Source: Thiobacillus sp. (GTDB lineage Bacteria > Pseudomonadota > Gammaproteobacteria > Burkholderiales > Thiobacillaceae). Taken from it: a DNA stretch of 5,888 nucleotides. The stretch spans positions 1-5,888 of the forward strand of contig JAIWOS010000122.1 of the NCBI GenBank assembly GCA_020217265.1. The letters are read 5' to 3'. The translations under genes and the position numbers were made by a program. The number at the start of each line of letters is the position of its first letter. Position 1 is the stretch's first letter. Below, piece after piece: positions 1 to 5,888 of this stretch. The notes under the pieces were generated by a model, which was not told where the DNA came from, ran no database searches, and saw nothing but the letters and a program-made list of their open reading frames with translations.

Positions 1-721
1 GGTCGTTGAGCAGGTCGCTGCCGGCGCGCCGGATCAGCGCCGGGTCGGGGTGGCGGGTTTCTGCCGCGAGCACGTCGAGCGCCGCGCGGCCGGTGAGGCC
101 GCCGCCTTCCAGCAGTGCCAGCAGGCGCGCGGTAAAGGCGTTGATTTCGTTGAACTGCACACGGTCGTCCGCATCGCGGTAGACCAGCAGCCAGGTTTCG
201 GCCGCGTCGAACTTGCGGCGCGGCGCGATGCGATGCACGGGCCAGTCGTAGTGCAGGTTGGCCAGCACGGGGTTGAGCACGGGCACGCTGTCCAGCAGAT
301 CGCCGGCGGGATCGAACGCCCGCCCAGGCATCCGGTTCGACACCGACAGCACCAGCTCGATCCATTCGTAGTGCGCCAGCTGGGTAAGCCAGGGCGGGTA
401 GTCCGCCGGCGGCGTCCATTCGTTCTGCAGGAACTGCACGAACTCGTCGGGAATCTGCCGGAAGTAGGGCGTGTGGCTGCGGTGGGTGGCAAAGAACACC
501 CGCACCATGCGCGTCCACTTGCGCGCGCCCAGCATGCGGCGCAGCACCGGGAAGCACGCGAGCAGGAAACCCTCGACGTTGTTGAAAAGCAGCTCGTTGT
601 AGATTTTCATGCGCCGCGCCTCGACCCCGGGCGGGCGCGGGTGTTCGCGCGGATCGCGGATGTGCGCCGCGAACGCGAGCTGGTAGCGCTGGAAATCAGG
701 ACGCGCGGCGGGCTTGTTCAT
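1..721 (-). CDS. hvfC: HvfC-like DUF2063 RiPP maturation partner, C-terminus cut by window edge
   Basis: This is the cytoplasmic partner of the adjacent DUF692 enzyme. In related systems it binds the precursor peptide and is needed for cysteine modification. Reading the minus strand from the ATG at 721 gives 240 open codons with no stop before the left edge, so most of a usual 240-260 residue family member is visible. The N-terminal DUF2063 region (about residues 10-100) shows the family pattern: [15 protein letters not shown], then [20 protein letters not shown], then VLRRMLG, and further on [15 protein letters not shown] second domain follows, beginning near [17 protein letters not shown]. 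The start lies 26 nt inside the end of hvfB, implying translational coupling. It is the last of five minus-strand genes seen here; a DoxX-type membrane protein often follows in such operons but would lie outside the window. Family assignment is by motif recognition and operon position, and I am confident of it. Confidence 0.85.
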   Translation of the reverse strand, partial: MNKPAARPDFQRYQLAFAAHIRDPREHPRPPGVEARRMKIYNELLFNNVEGFLLACFPVLRRMLGARKWTRMVRVFFATHRSHTPYFRQIPDEFVQFLQNEWTPPADYPPWLTQLAHYEWIELVLSVSNRMPGRAFDPAGDLLDSVPVLNPVLANLHYDWPVHRIAPRRKFDAAETWLLVYRDADDRVQFNEINAFTARLLALLEGGGLTGRAALDVLAAETRHPDPALIRRAGSDLLND

Positions 722-1550
722 GCTGGATGCGGTGTTGTGCCTGTGCGTGCGCGATGCGCTCGACCTCGTGCACGAGGTCGGCCAGCGGTGGAATGTTGAA
801 ATCGCGTTCGAGCAGCGTGGGCGCGACGCCGTGGAGGCGATAGGTCGTATCGAGCAGCGACCACACCGGCTCGATCACGTCGGCGCCGTGGGTGTCGACG
901 ATGAGATCGTCGGCCTCGTTGTAATGGCCGGCCATGTGCAGGTAGACGATGCGCTCGGTCGGCAGCGCGGCGATGAAGGCCGCGGGGTCGTAGCGGTGGT
1001 TCACGCTGTTGACGTAGACGTTGTTCACGTCCAGATGCAGGTCGCAGCCGGCCTCGTCGAGCACCGCGCGAATGAACGCGAGTTCGTCCATTTCGGCGAT
1101 GGGCGAGGGCGTGTAGTACGAGGCGTTCTCGATCGCGATGCGGCGCTCCAGAATGTCCTGCGCGCGGCGGATGCGGCGGGCGACGTACTTCACCGCGTCT
1201 TCGGTGAAGGGAATCGGCAGCAGGTCGTACAGGTGGCCGTCGTCCGAGCAGTACGACAGGTGCTCGGTGTAGAGCGCGATGCCGTGCGCGTCCATGAACT
1301 GGCGAATCTTGACCAGCAGCAGTTCGTCGAGCGGCGCCGGGCCGCCGAGCGACAGCGACAGGCCGTGGCAGACGAAGGGATAGCGTTCGGTGAAGCCGCG
1401 CAAATCGCGGCCGTAGGCACCGCCCAGATCGATCCAGTTTTCCGGAGCGAGCTCGAAGAATTCGATGGCGTCGGGCACCCGGGATTTCAGCGCGGGGATG
1501 AGTTCGCGCCGAAACCCGAGCCCCGCGCCCGTGGGGGGGCGGGGGGACAT
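696..1550 (-). CDS. hvfB: HvfB-like DUF692 / MNIO multinuclear non-heme iron RiPP maturase
   Basis: This is a 284-residue TIM-barrel enzyme of the DUF692 (MNIO) family, which uses a di- or tri-iron centre and oxygen to modify cysteines of ribosomal peptides. Candidate metal ligands seen in order: His62 in [11 protein letters not shown], Glu97-His98 in YTEHLSYC, Glu141-Asn142 in IENASYY, Asp174 and Asn176/Asn177 in [11 protein letters not shown], His205/His209 in YLHMAGHY, Asp219 and His221 in VDTHGAD, and Glu248 in LLERDFN. Length matches the family. I chose the ATG at 1550 ([17 protein letters not shown]) because an upstream in-frame start at 1631 would overlap the precursor gene by 73 bases and add a low-complexity shadow of its repeats. 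The start is 8 nt past the hvfA stop and has only a weak GAAG-like ribosome site, so translation probably depends on hvfA. Codons 2-6 include C6 and C7 runs. The expected substrate is the EGKCG peptide encoded just upstream. Confidence 0.93.
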   Translation of the reverse strand: MSPRPPTGAGLGFRRELIPALKSRVPDAIEFFELAPENWIDLGGAYGRDLRGFTERYPFVCHGLSLSLGGPAPLDELLLVKIRQFMDAHGIALYTEHLSYCSDDGHLYDLLPIPFTEDAVKYVARRIRRAQDILERRIAIENASYYTPSPIAEMDELAFIRAVLDEAGCDLHLDVNNVYVNSVNHRYDPAAFIAALPTERIVYLHMAGHYNEADDLIVDTHGADVIEPVWSLLDTTYRLHGVAPTLLERDFNIPPLADLVHEVERIAHAQAQHRIQHEQARRAS

Positions 1551-1558
1551 GCGATGGC

Positions 1559-2017
1559 TTACTTCTTCATGCCGCCGCACTTGCCTTCGCCGCACTTGCC
1601 GTCCTTCATCTTGGCCTTGGCGCCGCCGCACATGCCCTCGGTCATCTTGGCCATCTCGGCCTTGTCGAGGGCGCCGTCCTTGTTGGTGTCGTATTTTTCG
1701 AACATGGCCGCGCGGTGCTTGTCACATTCTTCCTTGGTGACCTTGCCGTCCTTGTTGGCGTCGGCCATCGCCATACCGCACATGCCTTCGGCGGCCTTGG
1801 CCTTGGCGCCGCACTTGCCTTCCCCGCACTTGCCCTCGCCGCACTTGCCTTCCTTCATCATCTTGCTGTGGCCGGTATTGTGGTCGGCGACCTGGTAGCC
1901 CGAAGACAGGCCGGACAGCGCAAAGGGATTTTCGGCGGCGGACACGACGGGTGCGGCCGACATGCCGGCGACGAAGGCGGTGCCGACGGCGGCGGCGATC
2001 AGGGTTTTGTTGGACAT
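1559..2017 (-). CDS. hvfA: HvfA-like secreted EGKCG-repeat metallophore precursor with an internal EF-hand pair
   Basis: This 152-residue peptide is the probable substrate of HvfB/HvfC. Residues 1-27 form a Sec signal peptide (basic NK, hydrophobic [13 protein letters not shown], cleavage near VSA-AEN), so the mature product should be periplasmic. A segment typical of this precursor type follows ([16 protein letters not shown], 30-45), then three tandem EGKCG units at 56-70 and EGMCG at 77-81. Two canonical calcium loops come next: D86-x-N88-x-D90-G-K-V-x3-E97 and D110-x-N112-x-D114-G-A-L-x3-E121. The tail has EGMCG 127-131, DGKCG 139-143 and EGKCG 144-148. There are eight cysteines, seven of them in xGxCG units and one (Cys98) beside the first EF-hand loop. 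In the Haemophilus HvfA system the EGKCG cysteines become copper-binding oxazolone/thioamide groups; the same chemistry here is inference. A strong AAGGAG site lies 8 nt before the ATG. Plain EF-hand protein is the main alternative label. Confidence 0.88.
   Translation of the reverse strand: MSNKTLIAAAVGTAFVAGMSAAPVVSAAENPFALSGLSSGYQVADHNTGHSKMMKEGKCGEGKCGEGKCGAKAKAAEGMCGMAMADANKDGKVTKEECDKHRAAMFEKYDTNKDGALDKAEMAKMTEGMCGGAKAKMKDGKCGEGKCGGMKK
1574..1603 (-). repeat. C-terminal [10 protein letters not shown] motif pair in hvfA
   Basis: Two consecutive five-residue units (residues 139-148) sit just before the C-terminal GMKK. They echo the N-terminal tandem but are separated from it by the EF-hand region. 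The first has Asp in place of Glu. Confidence 0.8.
1655..1762 (-). other. EF-hand pair encoded within hvfA
   Basis: Residues 86-121 contain two complete 12-residue EF-hand loops separated by a 12-residue helical linker ([12 protein letters not shown]). Both have Asp at position 1, Asn at 3, Asp at 5, Gly at 6, a hydrophobic residue at 8 and Glu at 12, so calcium binding is plausible for both. In an EF-hand protein the two loops normally pack as one domain. Cys98 directly follows the Glu at position 12 of the first loop. Confidence 0.85.
1808..1852 (-). repeat. Three tandem 15-bp EGKCG-coding repeats in hvfA
   Basis: Three head-to-tail 15-base units each encode EGKCG (residues 56-70). They differ only at third codon positions, so the peptide motif has been conserved while the DNA drifted. 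This argues for selection on the protein rather than a fresh DNA expansion. Confidence 0.9.
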
Positions 2018-2024
2018 GGTCTTC

Positions 2025-2031
2025 TCTCCTT
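2025..2031 (-). promoter_or_regulatory. Strong ribosome binding site of hvfA
   Basis: The minus strand reads AAGGAGA, ending 7 bases before the hvfA ATG at 2017 (8 from the AAGGAG core). It is far stronger than anything before hvfB or hvfC, which fits a precursor needed in excess over its enzymes. Confidence 0.75.
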
Positions 2032-2059
2032 GGTTGGGATAACTACATCACTGCAACAT

Positions 2060-2075
2060 GGGCCCGGAGGGGCCC
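2060..2075 (-). other. Hairpin between the anti-sigma gene and hvfA
   Basis: GGGCCC-N4-GGGCCC forms a perfect 6-bp GC stem with a 4-nt loop, 17 nt past the anti-sigma stop codon and 42 nt before hvfA. There is no T-run on either strand, so it is not a standard intrinsic terminator. It could be a processing, stabilising or attenuating element separating the regulator and effector parts of the operon. Confidence 0.45.
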
Positions 2076-2092
2076 GCTTTCCTGCAAAAGGC

Positions 2093-2347
2093 TCAAGTCT
2101 CGAGCTTTTTCTGCAATTCGTTTTCGATCCGCCGGCGTGCCGCGTCGGACAGGCCGGGCGTCACTGCGTCCACGACGTCGGCACGCAACAGCCGGCGCAT
2201 GGCTTGCAACTGGCGAGCGAAGCGCGCGCAGTTCGCGCAGATGGCGAGGTGCAAGTGCATCGCCATCCGTTCACCCAGCGTCAGATGCCCGTCCTGCGCG
2301 CGCGACGCCAGTACCGTCGTTTCCCGACACGTCGTCAGCCATTTCAT
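2093..2347 (-). CDS. Soluble zinc-binding anti-sigma factor (ZAS/zf-HC2 type)
   Basis: This 84-residue protein is the likely inhibitor of the sigma factor encoded just before it. It has the ZAS zinc signature His33-x3-Cys37-x2-Cys40 in LHLAICANC, plus an earlier Cys7 in MKWLTTCRETT that can serve as the fourth ligand. No membrane segment is present, so it should be cytoplasmic and sense metal or thiol-oxidising stress directly, as MseR does for meningococcal sigma-E. The start at 2347 (MKWL) is chosen over one 12 codons upstream because the family begins with this K-W-L motif and because it gives a 4-nt ATGA overlap with the sigma stop. The C-terminal half (about 45-84) is a charged amphipathic stretch, probably the sigma-binding helices. 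Release of zinc by oxidation or by copper displacement is inference. Confidence 0.88.
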   Translation of the reverse strand: MKWLTTCRETTVLASRAQDGHLTLGERMAMHLHLAICANCARFARQLQAMRRLLRADVVDAVTPGLSDAARRRIENELQKKLET

Positions 2348-2907
2348 GCCTGCGTTCCCGCAAACCCGTTCAGTTCCAGACACTGGCGCATGAAGAGGCG
2401 CGCCCGGTGCAGCAGAACCCAGCAGTTGGTCGGGGTGATGCCGAGTTCCTTACAGATTTCCGCCGTTTCCATGCCGGCGGCTTCGCGCAGGCTGAATACC
2501 TGGGCCATCAGCGGCTTCAGCCGGTCGGCGCAGTCGTCGAGCGCGCGCCGCAGCTGGCTCAATTCCGCTTCGGCCTCCGGGTTGCCCCAGGGACGCACCG
2601 GTTCCGCCCAGTGGCCGTCCGCCCGGAACAGGGCATCGACCGCTTCGTCGCCGTCCTCGTCGCGCGGCAGGTCGACCTCGCGCACCTGGCGCCGGATCGC
2701 GTCGACGATCTTGTGCCTGAGGATGGCGGTGAGCCAGGTGCGCGGACTGGCGTCGCCGGCGTAGCGCTCGCGCGCGGAAAGCGCGGCGAGCAGGGTGTCC
2801 TGTACCGCGTCTTCGGCCAGCGCGTCCGAATGCAGTTGCCGGCGCGCCACGCGGAACAGGTAGTCGCCATGCTCCGTCAGCCACGTGCGCGCATCTAGCG
2901 TGTCCAT
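2344..2907 (-). CDS. ECF-type RNA polymerase sigma factor
   Basis: This 187-residue group 4 sigma factor should direct RNA polymerase to stress promoters, including probably its own operon. Region 2 covers about residues 10-77, with AEDAVQDTLLAAL and RTWLTAILRHKIVDAIRR matching the -10 recognition and core-binding helices. A long acidic linker (about 78-115) follows, then region 4 (about 116-178) with the helix-turn-helix AEICKELGITPTNCWVLLHR and the ending LHRARLFMRQCLELN. Regions 1, 3 and any C-terminal sensor domain are absent, as expected for ECF factors. The ATG at 2907 is supported by AGAAGGA 5 nt upstream; the frame stays open far upstream but only as an antisense shadow of hsp20 and argB. 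It overlaps the anti-sigma gene by 4 nt. The gene order sigma, anti-sigma, precursor, DUF692, DUF2063 resembles the meningococcal sigma-E operon. Confidence 0.93.
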   Translation of the reverse strand: MDTLDARTWLTEHGDYLFRVARRQLHSDALAEDAVQDTLLAALSARERYAGDASPRTWLTAILRHKIVDAIRRQVREVDLPRDEDGDEAVDALFRADGHWAEPVRPWGNPEAEAELSQLRRALDDCADRLKPLMAQVFSLREAAGMETAEICKELGITPTNCWVLLHRARLFMRQCLELNGFAGTQA

Positions 2908-2945
2908 GTCGATCCTTCTGGTCCCATTACGCAGCTTGGGGCACT

Positions 2946-2972
2946 TTAGATGCGGGCGGCGAGCGCGGCAAG
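2946..2972 (-). promoter_or_regulatory. Candidate promoter of the sigma/hvf operon
   Basis: On the minus strand, CTTGCC (2972-2967), a 16-nt spacer and TCTAA (2950-2946) resemble an ECF-style pair and would start transcription about 30 nt before the sigma ATG. I know no confirmed consensus for this sigma group, so this is a position-based guess. Confidence 0.3.
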
Positions 2973-2975
2973 CCC

Positions 2976-3003
2976 CTTGAAACCGGCAGTCCGTTCCCCA
3001 TGT
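2976..3003 (+). promoter_or_regulatory. Sigma-32 (RpoH) heat-shock promoter of hsp20
   Basis: CTTGAAA at 2976-2982, a 13-nt spacer and CCCCATGT at 2996-3003 match the classical sigma-32 consensus (CTTGAAA, 11-16 nt, CCCCATnT) at every specified base. Transcription would start near 3010, leaving a leader of about 30 nt before hsp20. Confidence 0.87.
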
Positions 3004-3027
3004 TGATGCCATGCACAACTTTTCCTC

Positions 3028-3034
3028 AAGGAGG
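3028..3034 (+). promoter_or_regulatory. Ribosome binding site of hsp20
   Basis: AAGGAGG is a full match to the anti-Shine-Dalgarno sequence, 5 nt before the ATG at 3040. It fixes the start codon and predicts very high translation on heat shock. Confidence 0.85.
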
Positions 3035-3039
3035 ACATC

Positions 3040-3462
3040 ATGGCCAACATCACGCGATATGACCCGTTTGAAATGAGCGATCCGTTCGACACCCTGTTTC
3101 GTGGCTTCTTCCGCCCGGTGCAGATGGACAAGGACGTGCCGCAGATCCGCATGGACGTGAAGGAGGACGATCAGGCCTACGCCGTTCATGCCGACCTGCC
3201 CGGCGTCGCCAAGGACGACATCCATGTCACCATCGATGGCAACACCGTGTCCATCAGCGCCGAGGTGAAGAAGGAGAGCGAGCAGAAGGAAGGCGAAAAA
3301 GTCTTGCGCCGCGAGCGTTACGTCGGCCGCGCGAGCCGCAGCTTCGCGCTGGAGCACGAGGTCGACGAAGCCGCCGCGTCGGCGAAATACCAGGACGGCG
3401 TGCTGGAACTGACGCTGCCCAAGAAGCGGGCCACGGCAGCCCGGCGCCTCGCCATCCAGTAA
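3040..3462 (+). CDS. hsp20: Small heat-shock protein, Hsp20/alpha-crystallin family
   Basis: This 140-residue ATP-independent holdase should bind unfolding proteins in the cytoplasm and pass them to DnaK/ClpB. A short aromatic N-terminal arm (residues 1-33, with YDPFEMSDPFDTLFRGFF) precedes the alpha-crystallin domain (about 34-128), with the landmarks IRMDVKEDDQAYAVHADLPG, VTIDGNTVSISAE, the hydrophilic loop around KKESEQKEGEK, and the conserved end YQDGVLELTLPKK. The tail carries an I-x-I type motif (Leu137-Ala-Ile139) used for oligomer assembly. Length is normal. It is transcribed from a sigma-32 promoter, divergently from the ECF sigma operon, and ends at its own terminator, so it is probably monocistronic. 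Confidence 0.95.
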   Translation: MANITRYDPFEMSDPFDTLFRGFFRPVQMDKDVPQIRMDVKEDDQAYAVHADLPGVAKDDIHVTIDGNTVSISAEVKKESEQKEGEKVLRRERYVGRASRSFALEHEVDEAAASAKYQDGVLELTLPKKRATAARRLAIQ

Positions 3463-3476
3463 TCCCGGCAGGGGTG

Positions 3477-4438
<962 letters not shown>

Positions 4439-4467
4439 GCCCGACAATTCCGCGCGCCGGGCGCCGG

Positions 4468-4473
4468 TATAAT
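4468..4473 (+). promoter_or_regulatory. -10 box upstream of the halogenase-like gene
   Basis: A perfect TATAAT occurs in the otherwise GC-rich gap between argB and the next gene, about 63 nt before the preferred start at 4537. The -35 region is poor (CAATTC at 17-nt spacing), so activity may be modest or activator-dependent. Confidence 0.5.
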
Positions 4474-4536
4474 CGCGCGACCCGCAAGGGGTGGGACACG
4501 GCGGACGTCATGGCCGGCAGATCAGGATTCGAAGCA

Positions 4537-5874
4537 ATGAAACAGCAAGAGCAGGGAATGGAGCGTCGCCAGTGTGACGTGCTGGTGATCGGCGGCGGGC
4601 CGGCCGGATCGACCGTGGCGCCGCTGCTGGCGGAAAAGGGCTATCGGGTGGTGATGCTGGAAAAGGCGCGCCATCCGCGCTTCCATATCGGAGAGTCGCT
4701 GTTGCCGGCCAACCTGCCGTTGTTCGAACGGCTCGGCGTGGCCGACGCGGTGAAGGCGATCGGCATGGAGAAATGGGGCGCCGAATTCGTCTCGCCCTGC
4801 CACGACGCGACGCAGGTCTTCCAGTTCGCCGAGGCCTGGGACAAGTCGATGCCGTACGCCTACCAGGTCAAGCGTGCCGAATTCGACGAAATCCTGATCC
4901 GCAACGCCGCGCAGAAGGGCGTCGAGGTGCACGAGGGCTGCCAGGTGGAGGCGGTCGATTTCCAGCCGGACGACACCGCGACGATACGCGCGCGCCACGA
5001 CGACGGCCGCGAAACCGAGTGGCAGGCCCGTTTCGTCGTCGACGCCTCCGGCCGCGACACCTTCCTCGCCCGCCGTTTCCAGATCAAGCACCGCAACCCC
5101 CGCCACAACAGCGCGGCGGTGTACGGCCACTTCGCCCACGCCCGGCGCAACGCGGGGCAGGCCGAGGGCAACATCACCATCTTCTGGTTCGAACACGGCT
5201 GGTTCTGGTTCATTCCGATGATGAACGACACCACCAGCGTCGGCATGGTGACCTGGCCCTACCACATGAAAACCCGGGCCGGGCGCAGCCTGCGGCAGTT
5301 CCTGCTGGACAACATCGCCACCTGCCCGGCGCTCGCGCAGCGCCTGCAGGAGGCGCGCCTGCTGACCGAGGTCGAGGCGACCGGAAACTTCTCCTACGTC
5401 GCCGAACGCACCCACGGCGCCAATTACCTGCTGCTCGGCGACGCCTACGCCTTCATCGACCCGGTGTTCTCGTCCGGCGTGTGGCTGGCGATGCACAGCG
5501 GCGTGCTCGGCGCCGAGACCGTCGATACCTGCCTCGCCAGGCCGGCCGCGGCGCCGGCCGCGCTCAAGCGTTTCGATGCGCAGATGCGGCACGGCCCGAA
5601 GCAGTTTTCGTGGTTCATCTACCGGGTGACCAACCCGATCATGCGCGACTTCTTCATGGGCCCGAAAAACATCTTCCGGGTGAAGGAGGCGCTGCTGTCG
5701 GTGCTGGCTGGCGACATCTTCGGCAAGACGCCGATCTGGCGCTCGATCCGGGTCTTCAAGACGATCTACTACCTGGCCAACGTGTTGCAGCCGCGCCGCG
5801 CCTTCCGGGCGTGGCAGCAGCGGCGTTTCAACATCCGCAAGGTCGACGAGCCGGCCCTGTACAAGGCATCGTGA
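4537..5874 (+). CDS. Flavin-dependent halogenase-like FAD monooxygenase
   Basis: This protein has 445 residues if started at 4537, where AGGA lies 9 nt upstream; in-frame ATGs at 4510 and 4558 are possible. It has an N-terminal FAD-binding Rossmann motif (VLVIGGGPAGS, 15-25), the GESLLP segment (52-57) typical of flavin halogenases and their geranylgeranyl-reductase-like relatives, the WxWxIP halogenase signature as GWFWFIP (221-227), and the second FAD motif GDAYAFIDPVFSSG (301-314). Lys79 in GMEKWGAEF lies where halogenases of the PltA/CmlS type place the catalytic lysine that carries hypohalous acid. No membrane helix is obvious; the C-terminal third is basic and aromatic-rich. Substrate is unknown. 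Non-halogenating monooxygenases of the same superfamily share most of these motifs. A TATAAT box and an individual leader suggest its own promoter; the gene after it is outside the window. Confidence 0.87.
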   Translation: MKQQEQGMERRQCDVLVIGGGPAGSTVAPLLAEKGYRVVMLEKARHPRFHIGESLLPANLPLFERLGVADAVKAIGMEKWGAEFVSPCHDATQVFQFAEAWDKSMPYAYQVKRAEFDEILIRNAAQKGVEVHEGCQVEAVDFQPDDTATIRARHDDGRETEWQARFVVDASGRDTFLARRFQIKHRNPRHNSAAVYGHFAHARRNAGQAEGNITIFWFEHGWFWFIPMMNDTTSVGMVTWPYHMKTRAGRSLRQFLLDNIATCPALAQRLQEARLLTEVEATGNFSYVAERTHGANYLLLGDAYAFIDPVFSSGVWLAMHSGVLGAETVDTCLARPAAAPAALKRFDAQMRHGPKQFSWFIYRVTNPIMRDFFMGPKNIFRVKEALLSVLAGDIFGKTPIWRSIRVFKTIYYLANVLQPRRAFRAWQQRRFNIRKVDEPALYKAS

Positions 5875-5888
5875 CATTGCATTTCCAT

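Noticed and set aside
1551..1631. 27-residue N-terminal extension of HvfB
   Set aside because: The extension translates the hvfA repeat region out of frame. Starting at 1550 gives the normal family length and a tidy 8-nt intergenic spacing.
1574..1852. Short regular repeats resembling a CRISPR or intergenic repeat array
   Set aside because: The units are in-frame codons for EGKCG-type motifs in an open gene, vary at third positions and lack spacers.
714..1898. 394-codon plus-strand open frame across hvfB and hvfA
   Set aside because: It is antisense to hvfB and hvfA, has no recognisable motif and ends in low-complexity repeats mirroring the hvfA coding repeats.
2348..2383. 12-residue N-terminal extension of the anti-sigma factor
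   Set aside because: The family starts at the MKWL motif, and the ATGA overlap supports the start at 2347.
4522..5877. 451-codon open frame antisense to the halogenase-like gene
   Set aside because: Its composition (Arg, Gly, Val, His rich, no domain) is that of a GC-rich shadow frame, while the plus strand encodes clear FAD motifs.

Overview
The window is GC-rich and gene-dense, with features typical of a betaproteobacterium: an ArgB with the long N-terminal helix, a class A small heat-shock protein behind a textbook sigma-32 promoter, and an ECF sigma / zinc anti-sigma / DUF692 cluster resembling the Neisseria and Haemophilus type. The taxonomic call is inference from gene content and composition; no rRNA or tRNA gene is present.

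Left half, minus strand (2907 down to 1): a compact five-gene operon runs right to left. It encodes an ECF sigma factor, a soluble zinc-binding anti-sigma factor (4-nt ATGA overlap with the sigma gene), a secreted cysteine-repeat precursor peptide (HvfA-like), a DUF692/MNIO multinuclear iron enzyme (HvfB-like), and a DUF2063 partner protein (HvfC-like) that overlaps hvfB by 26 nt and runs off the left edge. Family knowledge suggests an inducible metal (probably copper) defence. The sigma factor responds to stress once the anti-sigma lets go, and HvfB/HvfC convert cysteines of the EGKCG motifs to copper-binding heterocycles before or during export of the peptide. The unusual point is that the precursor carries a complete pair of EF-hand calcium loops between two blocks of EGKCG-type motifs.

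Middle (2908-3543): a 132-bp divergent intergenic region separates the sigma operon from hsp20. It holds a near-perfect heat-shock promoter facing right and a weaker candidate promoter facing left, almost back to back. hsp20 ends in a clear intrinsic terminator.

Right half, plus strand: argB (N-acetylglutamate kinase, arginine biosynthesis) is followed by a 105-bp gap with a TATAAT box and then by a flavin-dependent halogenase-like monooxygenase, which keeps both the dinucleotide-binding and WxWxIP signatures. argB and the halogenase-like gene appear to be independent transcription units unrelated to the metallophore operon. No tRNA, rRNA, insertion sequence, CRISPR array or attachment site was seen, and no gene-free stretch exceeds 300 bases.
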